64,000 nt of DNA from contig OX638293.1 in assembly GCA_951812335.1 (NCBI GenBank), positions 2,184,731 through 2,248,730 of the forward strand, written 5' to 3'. Made by a program: the position numbers and the translations under genes. The notes under the pieces were generated by a model. It was not told where the DNA came from. It searched no databases and saw only the letters and a list, made by a program, of their open reading frames with translations. This DNA is from Rhodothermales bacterium (GTDB lineage Bacteria; Bacteroidota; Rhodothermia; Rhodothermales; VXPQ01). How positions within the stretch are numbered: position 1 is the first letter of the stretch; every line of letters begins with the position of its first letter. Shown piece by piece: positions 55,669 through 64,000 of this stretch.

Positions 55669-56745
55669 TCAGCCTTCCCCGGCCACGACCTGTTCCAGCG
55701 CGGCGGACAGCGTGCGCAGGTGCATCCGAAGCGCCGCCGCAAGCGGCAGCGTACGAAGGCGCAACCGCTCTATATCCTCGTCGATATCCTCCCCCTGCGC
55801 AATCCGAAGACGAAGTTCTGAAATGACCTGTTGAGATCCCCTCCCGGGCGGCATGTCCCCCACCAGAAAAAGAGGCAGTTCCGTGACGTAACACAGGGGG
55901 TCGCCGCCCAGGCTCCGTACGTATTCCATGGAACTGCTTCGAAAAAGCGCAGCCGTCTCCTTATCGTCCCGCGCCTCGAAAAACGCCCGCATGGCGCTTC
56001 CTTCCGGCGTCGTCCAGAAACCGGGGGCAAGGTAGAAAAATCCTTTCTCCCCTTGCCGGTTGCGGTCATAGAGGGGCAAGTCCTCGGCCTGAGCGGCCTG
56101 CCGAAAACGTTCCTGCAGGAGGGCCGCGCGATACCCCCAATTCTTTTCGATGAGCAGAAGCGCTCCGGCGCTGATACCCATGCCGTGCAGGCTTCCATGC
56201 ACCACGAAGGGACCGTGCTCCCGGAGCCACGCAGCAACCGCCCTGTTTTCCGGGCGCATATCCGGAAAACCGAATTCTACGTCCCGCCCCGGGGGCTCCC
56301 GCACCGCATGACGCAGATACTCCGTGACAATACCCCCCGCGTCATCTGCCCAGGCCTGCCGCCATGTGCGGTTTCGGAATGCTCCGTCGGGATTTGTGTG
56401 CGGAATTACAAAAAACCGGAAGGCGTCCAGCAGCGCGCCGTATTCGTCCGGACGGTTCAGCGCAACCGTTACGAACCGCCTCAGAAAGTCCGGCCCCACC
56501 GGTTCGTCGGCATGATTGCCCGCAAGCAAACTGACACGCCGGTTTCCTCTTCCCAGCACGACCCCGTCGATGGGGCGGCCTTCCTCGCTCTCGCCGATGC
56601 AAACGCATTGCGCTATGTCCGGGTGGCGCGCCGCCAGCCGTCGTATCCGCTCCGCCGCCTCGTCCGGTTCGAGAAACCGCTCCGCGTCCGCCGAAACGGG
56701 AAGTGCGTTCAGAGCGTCCAGCGAACTCCTCAGTGCATCGGACAT
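55669..56745 (-). CDS. M14-family zinc carboxypeptidase / succinylglutamate desuccinylase-like protein
   Basis: A 358-aa protein without a signal peptide. The zinc ligands appear as GNHADEPVG (H-x2-E) with a third His in VVHGSLHGMGIS, and VIPHTNPDGAFRN contains the substrate-binding Asn/Asp-Gly-x-Arg element. RPIDGVVLGRGNRRVSLLAG is the typical strand before the HxxE. It would remove a C-terminal residue or acyl group from a peptide-like substrate; the exact substrate is not determined. It converges on spmB with a 10-bp gap. Confidence 0.85.
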   Translation of the reverse strand: MSDALRSSLDALNALPVSADAERFLEPDEAAERIRRLAARHPDIAQCVCIGESEEGRPIDGVVLGRGNRRVSLLAGNHADEPVGPDFLRRFVTVALNRPDEYGALLDAFRFFVIPHTNPDGAFRNRTWRQAWADDAGGIVTEYLRHAVREPPGRDVEFGFPDMRPENRAVAAWLREHGPFVVHGSLHGMGISAGALLLIEKNWGYRAALLQERFRQAAQAEDLPLYDRNRQGEKGFFYLAPGFWTTPEGSAMRAFFEARDDKETAALFRSSSMEYVRSLGGDPLCYVTELPLFLVGDMPPGRGSQQVISELRLRIAQGEDIDEDIERLRLRTLPLAAALRMHLRTLSAALEQVVAGEG

Positions 56746-56761
56746 ACCGGCCTCTCCGAAA

Positions 56762-56938
56762 TTACTTGCGGCTCTTTCGTTCCAGAATATCCATGCGGAT
56801 ATCCTGCGCCAGACGCCTCAGCGCCTGCAGTCCCTTGCGCGCTCGTATCCCCGCGGTCTTGTTGCCTTTCTCGTAGAATTTGGCGAAATCGCTCTCGAGG
56901 CTGTTCAATAATTCCTGTAATTCCTGGAAGCGGTTCAT
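56762..56938 (-). CDS. Histone H1-like protein Hc1 family (58 aa)
   Basis: A short gene read as a 58-aa basic, helical protein beginning MNRFQELQELLNSLESDFA and continuing KFYEKGNKTAGIRARKG to end in LERKSRK. This matches the Bacteroidota/Chlamydia Hc1-like histone family, in which the N-terminal helix hairpin and the FYxKGNKTAGxRxRKG core are conserved. Such proteins bind and compact DNA. The gene starts 55 bp downstream of the TonB-domain gene on the same strand. There is a hairpin at about 56974-56993 before it. Confidence 0.85.
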   Translation of the reverse strand: MNRFQELQELLNSLESDFAKFYEKGNKTAGIRARKGLQALRRLAQDIRMDILERKSRK

Positions 56939-56993
56939 AGGAGAACGTGGGAGGGCGTCTTTGGGTCGATCGTACGCCGCTCGCTCGCGGCGT

Positions 56994-58100
56994 TTATTTC
57001 AGATGGAAGGAAATCGGCAGCGACATCAGCACCTTGACGGGCTTTCCGCCCTGCTGGCCAGGTTTGAACCTGGCCGCGCTCACGGCGCGGACAGCTGCCT
57101 CGTCGCATCCAGAGCCAATGCCCCGAGTGACGACCACATCCTGCACGTTGCCCTGTTCGTTGACGACGAATTTCAGAAATATGCGTCCTTGCACGCGGGC
57201 CATACGGCAGGTCGCGGGGTATTCCAATTTGGTTAGAATAGAGCGCATACCCCCGATCAGTTCAGGCATCCGCTCCTTAATTACGAATATCTCGGGCCCG
57301 TAGTTCTCTTCCTCCTGCGGAGGAGGAGGAAGCACAGCCACAGGGGCGATGGGCAGAGCAGCCAGCGGCAGGGATCTGGGCAGGGCAATCACAGGAGCAT
57401 CGAGGTCCAGCGAGGCGGGGGGCTCGTATTCCCCTAAACGTTTCCATGCTTTGACGGACAATGTCCATACGGCGACGGCTTCTGCCCAAGCTGCAGAAGC
57501 GCGGTCATGCGCATTGGCGGCCACCGTCCACCTGTGAGCGTTTGCGTCTGATTGTGTGGCCTGGGCGTTTCCTGCGGCCCGTCGGGCCTTGTCCGCTCCG
57601 TCTTTAAAACTCCCTTCGTTTCTTTTGGCATTATCGGCCTGCTCGCGTGCGTCCTGTTCTTTTATCGATGGAGATATAGACAGAAATAAATCATCCGTTA
57701 ATTGGGTTGGATTGTTTTGCACAATTTGCACGAAGGTCCGGATAGCTCGCGCATCGCTCCTGAAAGCAGCTACCGTTTTCTGGTAATACCTGGCGTGTCC
57801 GTTACAATTTTCAGAATTCTGGACACAAGAGCCTCCAGCCCGTACCCATGCATCCACGGCCAACGCAGCCGTTTCCGAAGCCTGGGCAAACGCCTCGAAT
57901 GCTTGCATATTGACTTCAAAAGCCTGAAGCAACAATTCAGCTTGATCTTGTGTGAAAGCCCGATCTTGCGGGAATACGGGAGTGGTATCGTGGAGCGCCG
58001 TATTATTGCTGTTTTGCGAATTTGCCGGAAAACAAATCAGGGACGAGATTGCTATAATCGAGTGGGTTACATAGTATTTCATGTTTGGGAGTGTTTTCAT
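56994..58100 (-). CDS. Secreted protein with a C-terminal TonB domain
   Basis: A 368-aa protein. The signal peptide (YYVTHSIIAISSLICFPANS) is not followed by any other membrane helix. The middle (residues 55-240) is Ala-rich and helical with repeated FEAFAQASETAALAV-like units and one Cys pair (GGSCVQNSENC). A Pro-rich stretch leads to a TonB_C domain with RVQGRIFLKFVVNEQGNVQDV and AVSAARFKPGQQGGKPV. Typical TonB is anchored by its N-terminal helix; here a cleavable signal suggests a soluble periplasmic protein. Another ATG 6 codons on may be the true start. The product is a TonB-domain protein of unknown role. Confidence 0.72.
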   Translation of the reverse strand: MKTLPNMKYYVTHSIIAISSLICFPANSQNSNNTALHDTTPVFPQDRAFTQDQAELLLQAFEVNMQAFEAFAQASETAALAVDAWVRAGGSCVQNSENCNGHARYYQKTVAAFRSDARAIRTFVQIVQNNPTQLTDDLFLSISPSIKEQDAREQADNAKRNEGSFKDGADKARRAAGNAQATQSDANAHRWTVAANAHDRASAAWAEAVAVWTLSVKAWKRLGEYEPPASLDLDAPVIALPRSLPLAALPIAPVAVLPPPPQEEENYGPEIFVIKERMPELIGGMRSILTKLEYPATCRMARVQGRIFLKFVVNEQGNVQDVVVTRGIGSGCDEAAVRAVSAARFKPGQQGGKPVKVLMSLPISFHLK

Positions 58101-58194
58101 GGCTTTCGCTGGTGCAAATAAAAGGGGGTTATGAGAAATGGTCCGAAAAAATGGACAGTTTTTCCAGCGTTTTTACGTGTAGCGCTGCATCGGG

Positions 58195-58727
58195 TTATGC
58201 CGCCTTGTGCAGCGGTTTTCGTTTGTAGAATACGTCGTCGGGGGTTCGGTTGTCAAGCACCTGGCGGGGGCGTTCCTCGTTGAAGTAGCGCAGGTAGTCG
58301 GCGATTCCTTTCTTGGCCTCGGCCACCGTCTCGTACGCATGCCGGTAGACTTCTTCCTGCTTGAGGCTGCGCCAGAGGCGCTCCACGTACACGTTGTCCA
58401 GCCAGCGGCCTTTGCCGTCCGTAGAGATACGTGCGCCGTGCGCCTTGAGTGCGCCGGCGGATGCCTCGGAGGTAAACTGCGCCCCCCTGGTCCGTGTTAA
58501 AGACCTCGGGCGCTCCGTAGCGGACAATGGCCTCTTCCGTCGCTTCGACGCAAAAGGCTGCGCCCGCCGTGTTCGAGAGCCGGTGGGCCAGTACCTTGCG
58601 GCTGTGCCAGTCGATCACGGCCACGAGATAGAGAAAGCCTTTCGCCATAGGGATGTACGTAATGTCCGCCGCATAGACCCGGCCTGGCCTGGTCACCTCC
58701 GTGCTTGCGAGCAGATAGGGGTAAAAT
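58195..58727 (-). pseudogene. IS3-family transposase remnant, frameshifted and 5' truncated
   Basis: The DDE integrase half of an IS3-type OrfB: YAADITYIPMAKGFLYLV, IDWHSRKVLAHRLSNT (second Asp region), NTDQG and, in a different frame, AQFTSEASAGALKAHGARIS then ERLWRSLKQEEVYRHAYE. The frame changes within a run of six G at about 58485; one G fewer restores the canonical TDQG-x-QFT motif. The N-terminal part and OrfA are absent: homology stops at about 58727, exactly where a half copy of the GGATACTCTGAT element begins. Inactive. Confidence 0.9.
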
Positions 58728-58730
58728 CTT

Positions 58731-58861
58731 GCGCCCCTCGCAGCCTCCCGAAGGGCGCGTCACGTCCGCAACGCCCGAAACCTCAGTGTTCCCGCTGATT
58801 TCAACGATGGAATCATGATATCCGTGAAGCGCTGATCGAAGCGGTTCTGGTCAGAATATCC
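58731..58861 (+). repeat. GGATACTCTGAT-type element, right half only
   Basis: Contains CTCCCGAAGGGCGCGTCACG, the CAACGATGGAATCATGAT block seen in the 5196 copy, CGTGAAGCGCTGATCGAAGCGG and a decayed end GGTCAGAATATCC. The left half is replaced by the IS3 remnant, which suggests that the IS or a deletion removed it. Confidence 0.85.
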
Positions 58862-58944
58862 GTAAATATCCCGCGTATTTATCCACATGGCTTGAAGACG
58901 ACGCTCCCGATGCGTTCCTTCAAATCGGGACCAGGTACTTTACA

Positions 58945-58957
58945 GGATACTCTGACC
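58945..58957 (+). repeat. Solo end of the GGATACTCTGAT element abutting the dnaE start codon
   Basis: TACAGGATACTCTGACC directly precedes the ATG of dnaE. The GGTCA/TGACC variant is the right-end version of the terminus. No Shine-Dalgarno sequence is visible between it and the ATG, so translation initiation would depend on the repeat-derived leader. Confidence 0.75.
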
Positions 58958-61900
58958 ATGGCCGATTTCAACCACCTGCATTGCCATACCAGGTTCTCGT
59001 TACTCGACGGGGCCGCGAACATCAAACTCCTCGCCCAAAAAGCGAAGGAACTGGGCATGGCGGGCATGGCCATTACCGATCACGGCAATCTCTACGGGGT
59101 CCCGGAGTTCTACGAAAAAGTCCGGGAAGCCGGCGTAAAGCCCATCATCGGATGCGAGTTCTACCTTACGCCCTCCGGCATGCAGAACCGGACCGATAGA
59201 ACGCGCTACCATCAGGTGCTCCTTGCGAAGAACAAGCAAGGCTACCGGAATCTGATCAAGCTCTCCTCCCTTTCCTTTACGGACGGCTACTATTACAAGC
59301 CGCGTATCGACAAGGAAATACTGCGTACGTACAGCGAGGGACTCATCGCCACCACGTGCTGCCTGCAGGGAGAGGTTCCGCACGCCATCCTTGCGCACGG
59401 CGAAGAAAAGGCGCGCGCCGTATTCGAAGAATGGTTCGACATTTTCGGAGAGGATTATTACATCGAGATTCAGGATCACGGCCTCGAAAAGCAAAAACGC
59501 TGTAATGCCGTCCTCCTGCGCTGGGCAAAAGAATACGGCGTGTCCGCCGTCGCCACGAACGACGTACACTACATCCGGCAGGAAGACGCCGAAGCGCAGG
59601 ATGTACTTCTGTGCCTCCAGACAAGAAAAGACTTCCTCGATCCCGACCGGCTGCGCTTCGATAACGACCAATTCTTCTTCAAGTCCGCCGAAGAAATGCG
59701 TGCGGCGCTCAAAGATCTCGATCCGGTCACGCGCGACGCAGCGCTCGATACCACGCGCGAGATCGTGGACAAATGTACGGTGGAACTGCCGAAGATCGAG
59801 ATGCTCATGCCGTCCTATCCCATCCCCGCCGAATTCGACGGCGACATGGATGCCTGCCTGCGCAGCATGGTCATGGAGCGGGCTGGAGAACGGTACCACG
59901 AAATCAACCAGGACATTGCAGAGCGGCTCGATTATGAACTCGGGATTATCCGGGACATGGGCTATGCGGGATACTTCCTGATCGTGCAGGACATTACGAC
60001 GGCCGCTCGAAAACTCGGGGTGCATGTAGGGCCGGGCCGGGGATCGGCGGCGGGAAGCGCCGTGGCGTATTGCCTGGGCATTACGAATATCGACCCCTTC
60101 GAGTACGACCTGATTTTCGAGCGCTTTCTGAATCCGGAACGTATTTCGATGCCGGATATCGATATCGATTTCGACGACCGGGGGCGATCGAAGGTGCTCG
60201 ATTATATCGTGGAGAAATACGGCCGGGAGAATGTGTGCCAGATCGTCACGTTTGGCCACATGGGCGCGCGCTCGGTAATCCGGGACGTGGCCCGCGTCCT
60301 CGATATCCCCCTGAACGAGGCCGACCGGATTGCAAAGACGATCCCGGAAGCGGTGGGCATGACGCTCGAAAAAGCCTGCAAAGAGGCTCCGGATTTTCGC
60401 GCGCTCAAGCAACACGAGGATCCGAAGATCCGCAACCTGATGCATTACGCGGAGGTGCTGGAAGGTTCGCCCCGCCATACGGGCGTGCACGCCGCCGGCG
60501 TCATCATTGCGCCCGGAGACGTGAGCGAATACGTGCCTGTAGCGATGTCCCGTAACAGTCAGAAGGAAGAAATCGTCACCACGCAGTACGACGGCAGCAA
60601 GGTCGAGAATTTCGGACTCCTGAAAATGGATATCCTTGGCCTCAAAACGCTCACTATCCTGCACGACGCGCTGCACATCATCGAAGAAGAGTACGGCGAA
60701 CATATCGGTCTGGAGGATATTCCGCTGGACGACCGGGAAACCTTCGAACTGTTCCAGCGAGGCGACACCGCCGCTATTTTCCAGTTCGAATCTTCCGGCA
60801 TGAGAGAATGGCTGCGCAGCCTGAAGCCGAGCCGACTGGAGGACGTCATCGCCATGAACGCCCTCTATCGACCGGGCCCGATGGACCTCATCCCAAGCTT
60901 CATCGCGCGTAAACACGGCAAGGAAACCATCGAGTATCCGCACGAGATGCTCGAACCTGTTCTGAAGCCCACGTATGGGCTGCCCGTATATCAGGAACAG
61001 GTGATGCAGATAGCGCAGATCATGGGCGGGTATTCGCTTGGCGGCGCAGATATCCTGCGGCGCGCGATGGGCAAAAAGAAGAAGGCGGAAATGGACAAGC
61101 AGCGCAGTATTTTCGTCGAGGGCGCGGTAGCGCGGGACGTGGCGGAAAAAACCGCCCACGAGGTGTTCGACATGATGGCGAAATTTGCAGGCTACGGCTT
61201 CAACAAAAGCCATAGCGCGGCCTATTCCGTCCTGGCCTATCAGGCCGCCTGGATCAAGGCGCATTACCCGGCCGCCTTCATGGCCGCCGTCATGACCAGC
61301 GAGCAGGGCGATACGAAAAGGCTGTCGGGCATGCTGCAGGAGGCCAAACACATGGGCCTGGATATCCTGCCCCCCTCCATTCACCGCAGCCGCAAACATT
61401 TCACCGTGTCCGAGGGCAGCATCTGCTTTGGACTCGCAGCCATCAAGGGGGTGGGTTCCTCCGCCGTCGACCATATCGCCGAGATGCGCGAGAAGCACGG
61501 CCCGTTCCAGGATTTTTTCGGAATGGTGCGGGAACTGGACCCGCATATCGTGAACAAAAAGGCGCTGGAGAGCCTCGTGCGGGCCGGCGCCCTCGACGAA
61601 CTCGAAGGACATCGCGCCCAACTGTTCGAAGCGATCGACCTGGCTGTCCGGTATGCGAAACAGGTGCATGGAGACCGCGCAGCCGGGCAAAGTAACCTGT
61701 TCGGAACGGACACCGGAAACAAAACCCAGACGCCGCTTCTTCCCGCCGCGGAGCGATGGAAACGCTTCAGGATTTTGAAGGAAGAACGAGAATTGCTGGG
61801 ATTTTACGTATCCGGGCATCCGCTTGAGGAATTCGCACCGGAAGCCCAGGCTTTCGCCACCGCAAGCCTGGGCCATATCAGCGAGGAAGACCTGGTGCAG

Positions 61901-62476
61901 AACGGCAAGCGCGATCACACCGGGCGAAACGGCTTCGCACGCCACGACGCCCGGCGCCATACGTTCTTCGGTATTGTCGCCAGCGTGCAGCGGCGCACGA
62001 ACAAGTCCGGCAAACCGATCGGATTCGCTACCATCGAGGACTTTACCGGACAGGGTGAAGTCATATGCTTTGCCGACGTCTATGACAAAGCGCAGAATTA
62101 TCTGAACCCCGATGAAATTGTGATGGTCACCGGCGAACCCGAACTCCGCGGGGGAAAGGTCAAGATCATCGCCCGTGACGTGTTGCCCATGTGGAAAGTG
62201 CGCGCCACGATGGTAAAGGCCATCGTGCTACGCATCGACAGCGACCGCGTCCAGCAGGAAACCATCGGCGCTTTGCGAGAACTATGCGAACAGAATCGGG
62301 GCAAATGCGGACTGTATTTCGATATACGCACCGACGATCTTCCCGGCAAGACACAGCGTATACACAGCCGCTCCTACGTAGTCGATCCTACCCCCGAACT
62401 GATGAATGGCATGGCGCGACTCATCGGCAGTTCTAACGTGGCGGTGGAAGGTCGAAACGGGCATGCAAGAACATGA
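58958..62476 (+). CDS. dnaE: DNA polymerase III subunit alpha
   Basis: A 1172-aa replicative polymerase. The N-terminal PHP domain (FNHLHCHTRFSLLDGA, MAITDHGNLYG) keeps its metal-binding His/Asp residues. The catalytic carboxylates are in PDIDIDFDDRGR, with VGPGRGSAAGSAVAYCLGI before, YRPGPMDLIPSFIARKHG, a (HhH)2 region and a C-terminal OB domain (FFGIVASVQRRTNKSGKPIGFATIEDF). It copies the chromosome as part of Pol III. The start MADFNHLHCHT was chosen because family similarity begins there; a longer frame from 58892 runs across the repeat end. It overlaps the next gene by 4 bp. Confidence 0.97.
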   Translation: MADFNHLHCHTRFSLLDGAANIKLLAQKAKELGMAGMAITDHGNLYGVPEFYEKVREAGVKPIIGCEFYLTPSGMQNRTDRTRYHQVLLAKNKQGYRNLIKLSSLSFTDGYYYKPRIDKEILRTYSEGLIATTCCLQGEVPHAILAHGEEKARAVFEEWFDIFGEDYYIEIQDHGLEKQKRCNAVLLRWAKEYGVSAVATNDVHYIRQEDAEAQDVLLCLQTRKDFLDPDRLRFDNDQFFFKSAEEMRAALKDLDPVTRDAALDTTREIVDKCTVELPKIEMLMPSYPIPAEFDGDMDACLRSMVMERAGERYHEINQDIAERLDYELGIIRDMGYAGYFLIVQDITTAARKLGVHVGPGRGSAAGSAVAYCLGITNIDPFEYDLIFERFLNPERISMPDIDIDFDDRGRSKVLDYIVEKYGRENVCQIVTFGHMGARSVIRDVARVLDIPLNEADRIAKTIPEAVGMTLEKACKEAPDFRALKQHEDPKIRNLMHYAEVLEGSPRHTGVHAAGVIIAPGDVSEYVPVAMSRNSQKEEIVTTQYDGSKVENFGLLKMDILGLKTLTILHDALHIIEEEYGEHIGLEDIPLDDRETFELFQRGDTAAIFQFESSGMREWLRSLKPSRLEDVIAMNALYRPGPMDLIPSFIARKHGKETIEYPHEMLEPVLKPTYGLPVYQEQVMQIAQIMGGYSLGGADILRRAMGKKKKAEMDKQRSIFVEGAVARDVAEKTAHEVFDMMAKFAGYGFNKSHSAAYSVLAYQAAWIKAHYPAAFMAAVMTSEQGDTKRLSGMLQEAKHMGLDILPPSIHRSRKHFTVSEGSICFGLAAIKGVGSSAVDHIAEMREKHGPFQDFFGMVRELDPHIVNKKALESLVRAGALDELEGHRAQLFEAIDLAVRYAKQVHGDRAAGQSNLFGTDTGNKTQTPLLPAAERWKRFRILKEERELLGFYVSGHPLEEFAPEAQAFATASLGHISEEDLVQNGKRDHTGRNGFARHDARRHTFFGIVASVQRRTNKSGKPIGFATIEDFTGQGEVICFADVYDKAQNYLNPDEIVMVTGEPELRGGKVKIIARDVLPMWKVRATMVKAIVLRIDSDRVQQETIGALRELCEQNRGKCGLYFDIRTDDLPGKTQRIHSRSYVVDPTPELMNGMARLIGSSNVAVEGRNGHART

Positions 62477-63180
62477 TTCGCATTGGGATTACCACATCAT
62501 TCGAGCATGGCGAGCAGCAACTGCGACATGACTACGTGCAGGCCGTGGAATGTGCGGGGGGGATGCCCTTGATCGCTCCCATGGCCGGAAAGAAAGCCAT
62601 GTACTCCTTCGCAAACCTGCTTGACGGGTTGATCGTCACCGGAGGCCCCGCCATCACAGAGGGATTGATCGGGAACCTTCCGGACGATATGGAAGAACCC
62701 GACGCCGTGCGCGCCTGCTCCGATACCGCACTGCTCCACGCTTGCCTGAGCATGCACTGCCCCGTTCTGGGTATCTGTTACGGGATGCAACTGCTCAATG
62801 CCTTATACGGGGGCAGCATATACGCTGACGTTCAACGAGACATGATGGGCGCACTTGTACACAGCGACAAGCGAGGCGCAAGCGCTCATGCTATCGAGTT
62901 GGAGGAAACCTCGCACCTGCGCAATATCCTGGGCGTGCAACGTCTTGCGGTCAACACCCGCCACATTCAGGCTATCGCCAGCGTGGCGCCCTTTTTCCGC
63001 GTATCGGCCCGCGCGCCCGATGGTGTTGTAGAGGCCATCGAAAACGAGGATGCCACGATCCTCGGCGTACAATTTCACGCGGAAAGAATGGGAGAAATCA
63101 TGCAACCTCTCTTCAAACACTTTGTTGGCCAGGCCGACCTCGCCAAACAAAAACGAAAAAATCCGATTCATGCCGCGTAA
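62473..63180 (+). CDS. Gamma-glutamyl-gamma-aminobutyrate hydrolase family protein (peptidase C26)
   Basis: A 235-aa class I glutamine amidotransferase-like protein. The catalytic Cys is in PVLGICYGMQLLNALYGG, with the His/Glu pair in LGVQFHAERMGE; LLDGLIVTGGPAI is the preceding oxyanion region. Family members cleave gamma-glutamyl bonds, for example of gamma-Glu-GABA. The start overlaps the dnaE stop by 4 bp, so it is translated with dnaE; a functional link to replication is not obvious. The end overlaps the next gene by 11 bp. Confidence 0.9.
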   Translation: MIRIGITTSFEHGEQQLRHDYVQAVECAGGMPLIAPMAGKKAMYSFANLLDGLIVTGGPAITEGLIGNLPDDMEEPDAVRACSDTALLHACLSMHCPVLGICYGMQLLNALYGGSIYADVQRDMMGALVHSDKRGASAHAIELEETSHLRNILGVQRLAVNTRHIQAIASVAPFFRVSARAPDGVVEAIENEDATILGVQFHAERMGEIMQPLFKHFVGQADLAKQKRKNPIHAA

Positions 63181-64000
63181 CCCGCTTCGCTCCAGTATAT
63201 TCCGGGCCTCTACAGGAGCATCCTGCACCATCCTGCTCCTTCTCTTCGTTTCGGGCGAACTGGCCCCGCTCGCGGGGCGCACCCTGCATTTCATGGACAT
63301 ACGTGGGGAAACGGATGAGAACAGCTTTACCCTCGAAAAACTCGACGCCCACCCGGATGCGGTCTTCCATTCCTGGTTCAGTGACCCGCTTGTTGAAGAA
63401 GAAGAAGATGCCGAAGAGCACGAAACAGTAATCCGCAACCGGCTTGTTCGCGCTTTCCGAGACTTTCTTGACCTGTATGTCCAGCGTCAGGGGGAAGACG
63501 ACAACTTCACGTTGCGCGTGGTGGACAACCGAACCGACGAACTCCTCGAAATCCACGAACTGAACCGGGAAGATTGGGAAAATCGTGCGATGGACGCCCC
63601 CTGGGACTGGGATATCGTTGACGAACAGCGACGGCGACAAACGCGCGTGCTCGTGGACAAATACGTGGATCAGGACATACCGCGCAGGGCAATCACCGTA
63701 AAATGGGGGCGCAGGAATCAGGTGGTCGAGGCTCGTATAAGAGAACTGGGGTATATCGAATACGAAGTCCGCCTGGCGAAAATCCTTGGCTTGAGCTTGC
63801 TGGTCACCGAAACGGGCACCGTGGAAACCTTCAACCGGGATGATCTCGTCTCTGCGGCAGGAGCACGGGGACGCTACCAGATCATGCCCTTTCTGCTGCG
63901 CCTGAACGATATCCACCGGTATCGTCTCGGCACAGCGGCAGGAAATACCATCCGGGTTTACGAAGAACGACACCCCCTCCTGACCATGGAGACTGCGTTC
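63170..64000 (+). CDS. Lytic transglycosylase-like protein (partial, runs off the window)
   Basis: An open frame from the ATG at 63170 to the window end (277 codons seen). A hydrophobic segment (GASCTILLLLFVSGELAPL) acts as signal peptide or anchor. There follows an acidic, strand-rich part (VEEEEDAEEHE) and then ETGTVETFNRDDLVSAAGARGRYQIMPF, which resembles the SLT lysozyme-like motif with its catalytic Glu, the S-x-x-GA-x-G-x-x-Q-x-M-P pattern being clear. Expected role: cleavage of peptidoglycan in the periplasm. The C-terminus, which often carries LysM repeats, is not in the window. It overlaps the previous gene by 11 bp. Confidence 0.75.
   Translation, partial: MPRNPLRSSIFRASTGASCTILLLLFVSGELAPLAGRTLHFMDIRGETDENSFTLEKLDAHPDAVFHSWFSDPLVEEEEDAEEHETVIRNRLVRAFRDFLDLYVQRQGEDDNFTLRVVDNRTDELLEIHELNREDWENRAMDAPWDWDIVDEQRRRQTRVLVDKYVDQDIPRRAITVKWGRRNQVVEARIRELGYIEYEVRLAKILGLSLLVTETGTVETFNRDDLVSAAGARGRYQIMPFLLRLNDIHRYRLGTAAGNTIRVYEERHPLLTMETAF

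Noticed and set aside
59000-61960. A 986-codon open frame antisense to dnaE
   Set aside because: It mirrors the strongly conserved dnaE gene; its translation has no domain pattern and results from high GC third positions.

Overview
The window is GC-rich chromosomal DNA from a Gram-negative member of the Bacteroidota/Rhodothermota lineage, most likely a relative of Rhodothermus or Salinibacter. This is inferred from gene content, not from an rRNA gene, since none is present. The lineage markers are a TonB-dependent receptor paired with a DUF4249 lipoprotein, a PorV/PorQ-type outer-membrane protein, a GH3 plus beta-lactamase fusion, a histone H1-like Hc1 protein, heme A synthesis genes (ctaA, ctaB) and cysteine-poor FmdB-like and CT398-like proteins.

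Layout. 0-5 kb: tRNA-Arg, a class V aminotransferase, an MFS carrier, an RpiB-like isomerase, a Nif3-like protein and a coiled-coil protein. 5-12 kb: a full-length repeat element directly before the RNase P RNA, then secG, a Nudix hydrolase, an Omp85 protein, mutY and three membrane-associated proteins (two of unknown function, one DUF2085). 12-20 kb: groES-groEL with a terminator, a phosphohexomutase, and ctaA-ctaB followed by an ABC exporter. 20-27.6 kb: a defence island made of a three-gene operon matching the Shango anti-phage system (TerB-domain protein, P-loop ATPase, Lhr-like helicase), converging on an ImmA/IrrE-type metallopeptidase and a 95-aa partner. 27.6-36 kb: cell-surface genes. 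36-43.5 kb: an ebo cluster (eboA, B, D, E, F) that lacks eboC and has a Fic gene on the opposite strand in its place. 43.5-51 kb: a glycosyltransferase, a PorV-like protein and the phosphate operon pstSCAB-phoU, with a PHO-box-like repeat in front of pstS. 51-64 kb: an MCE fusion protein, uvrC, spmAB, a carboxypeptidase, hc1, a secreted TonB-domain protein, an IS3 remnant, dnaE, a glutamine amidotransferase-like protein and a truncated lytic-transglycosylase-like gene.

The main non-coding feature is a family of short interspersed elements with terminal inverted repeats beginning GGATACTCTGAT. Two copies are exactly 254 bp; one is 187 bp, one 87 bp, one is an older copy interrupted by another, and the rest are halves or bare ends. 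They occur only between genes, often within a few bases of a gene boundary: 8 bp before the RNase P RNA, directly against the dnaE start codon, 1 bp before an unknown ORF, and nested inside each other between pstS and pstC. No transposase able to mobilise them was seen here, so they look like a non-autonomous (MITE-like) family that may also supply promoters or other signals to the genes they touch.
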